Source of the DNA: Anaerolineales bacterium
GTDB taxonomy: Bacteria > Chloroflexota > Anaerolineae > Anaerolineales > Villigracilaceae
Assembly (NCBI GenBank): GCA_028689195.1
Contig: JAQTWR010000177.1
Span: 1-6,073 of the forward strand
DNA length: 6,073 nt
Direction: 5' to 3'
The translations under genes were made by a program, and so were the position numbers. The notes beneath the pieces are model-generated. The model searched no databases, was not told where the DNA came from, and was given only the letters and a program-made list of their open reading frames with translations. Shown one piece after another: positions 5,451 to 6,073 of this stretch. Within the stretch, counting starts at the first letter, position 1, and every line of letters begins with the position of its first letter.

Positions 5451-6073
5451 ATGTTTCGACGTAAAAATAAATTCATCGTTTTTTGCGCGTTGATGTGCGG
5501 CGGCTTGGCGCTGATGTTTTCTTTGCCTTTGCAGATTCCCGCCCATGCGCAGCAGCCCACAGGTTCGATTCCAACAGTCACAGGCACGCCATCCGGGGCG
5601 ATTGTGGCGCTGTATCTCGACGAAGCGCATCCGCAAGAAACCGTGTACGCCGGTCCGAGTTCGTATTTATATCCCGCCGTCGGAGTTATTCTGGCGGGGC
5701 AGGAACTTCCCGCGTATGGCTATTCCGAAAATCAAAGTTGGATACAAATTTATTACCCCGGCGTGCCGGGTTCTGTCGCGTGGGTGTACGCGCCGTATGT
5801 GAAGATCGTCAAGATAGGTCCCATGCCGAAAATAAATTCGCCGTCCACGCCGACCCCCGCCTCGACGCCCATCGTAGATATTGACCCAACCTTGATGGCT
5901 GCGTTTGTCACGCCTATTCCGCCAACCCGTTTGCCTACATTCACAGCGCCCGCGCCTTTGGCAAATGCGACTTTTGCCGCTGCCAAAATAAACGCCAACC
6001 GCCTTCCAATGGGATTGTTGATTTTCTTTTTTGGATTTGTAGGCTCGTTTGGGGTTTTGATTTCTTTCCTGCG
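5451..6073 (+). CDS. Secreted SH3b-domain protein (paralogue 2), cut by window edge
   Basis: The frame is open to the right edge, with 207 complete codons. The layout repeats that of the gene before it: signal peptide 1-33 (R3-R4-K5, hydrophobic 8-26, likely cleavage AHA33 before QQPT), SH3b domain about 50-120 (TVYAGPSSYLYPAVG 64-78, SWIQI 96-100, AWVY 110-113), Pro/Thr-rich stalk about 122-180 (DIDPT at 143-147, RLPTFTAPAPL at 160-170), and the start of a C-terminal membrane helix (186-207). The normal SH3 signature begins NIR in the first paralogue but TVY here, and GWVY is AWVY, so binding surfaces may differ. The ATG comes one nucleotide after the previous stop (TAATATG) without a clear Shine-Dalgarno, suggesting re-initiation and one operon. 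Only a few C-terminal residues should be missing, judging from the paralogue. Confidence 0.85.
   Translation, partial: MFRRKNKFIVFCALMCGGLALMFSLPLQIPAHAQQPTGSIPTVTGTPSGAIVALYLDEAHPQETVYAGPSSYLYPAVGVILAGQELPAYGYSENQSWIQIYYPGVPGSVAWVYAPYVKIVKIGPMPKINSPSTPTPASTPIVDIDPTLMAAFVTPIPPTRLPTFTAPAPLANATFAAAKINANRLPMGLLIFFFGFVGSFGVLISFL

Noticed and set aside
1..6073. CRISPR array, tRNA/rRNA, insertion sequence or phage genes
   Set aside because: There are no regularly spaced direct repeats, cloverleaf-like genes or transposase/integrase motifs on either strand; nearly all bases are in ordinary genes.

Overview
The window looks like a piece of chromosome from a Gram-positive-like or Chloroflexota bacterium, most likely Anaerolineae-type. 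That guess rests on protein style: SH3b proteins with Pro/Thr-rich stalks and a C-terminal membrane anchor, a tandem FhaA/FhaB-like FHA pair, and moderate GC with many 'gcgc'-rich codons. No 16S gene or other lineage marker is present, so this is inference. I see no mobile element, tRNA, rRNA or CRISPR. Coding density is high and both edges cut through genes.

Left part (1-1817, minus strand): a TetR-family regulator is followed 34 bp downstream by an isochorismate synthase (menF-type, C-terminus off the left edge). They read in the same direction and probably form one unit. A TetR-style operator lies just upstream of the tetR start. A perfect 7-bp inverted repeat covers the tetR stop codon and shares the half-site CCGAC/GTCGG with that operator.

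Middle (1818-2008): a 191-bp spacer holding two terminator-like hairpins in series, plus the probable tetR promoter/operator.

Central operon (2009-4792, minus strand): in transcription order, a protein with two C-terminal zinc ribbons, an FhaA-like protein (DUF3662 plus FHA), an FhaB-like protein (N-terminal membrane helix plus FHA), and S-methyl-5'-thioadenosine phosphorylase (mtnP). The last three genes are linked by two 4-bp ATGA stop/start overlaps, so their translation is probably coupled. The FHA pair recalls the mycobacterial fhaA-fhaB pair, which acts with Ser/Thr kinases in envelope growth. Here the usual kinase and phosphatase neighbours are absent and a nucleoside-salvage enzyme takes the next position.

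Right part (4841-6073, plus strand): two tandem paralogous secreted SH3b proteins, divergent from the FHA operon across a 48-bp spacer that carries a palindromic TATAAT core. The second is cut by the right edge. The likely theme on both sides of the spacer is a cytoplasmic phospho-threonine-reading apparatus next to extracytoplasmic SH3b proteins, a candidate envelope/signalling locus. The most interesting unknowns are the zinc-ribbon protein, the coupling of mtnP to the FHA genes, and the palindromes that sit on stop codons.
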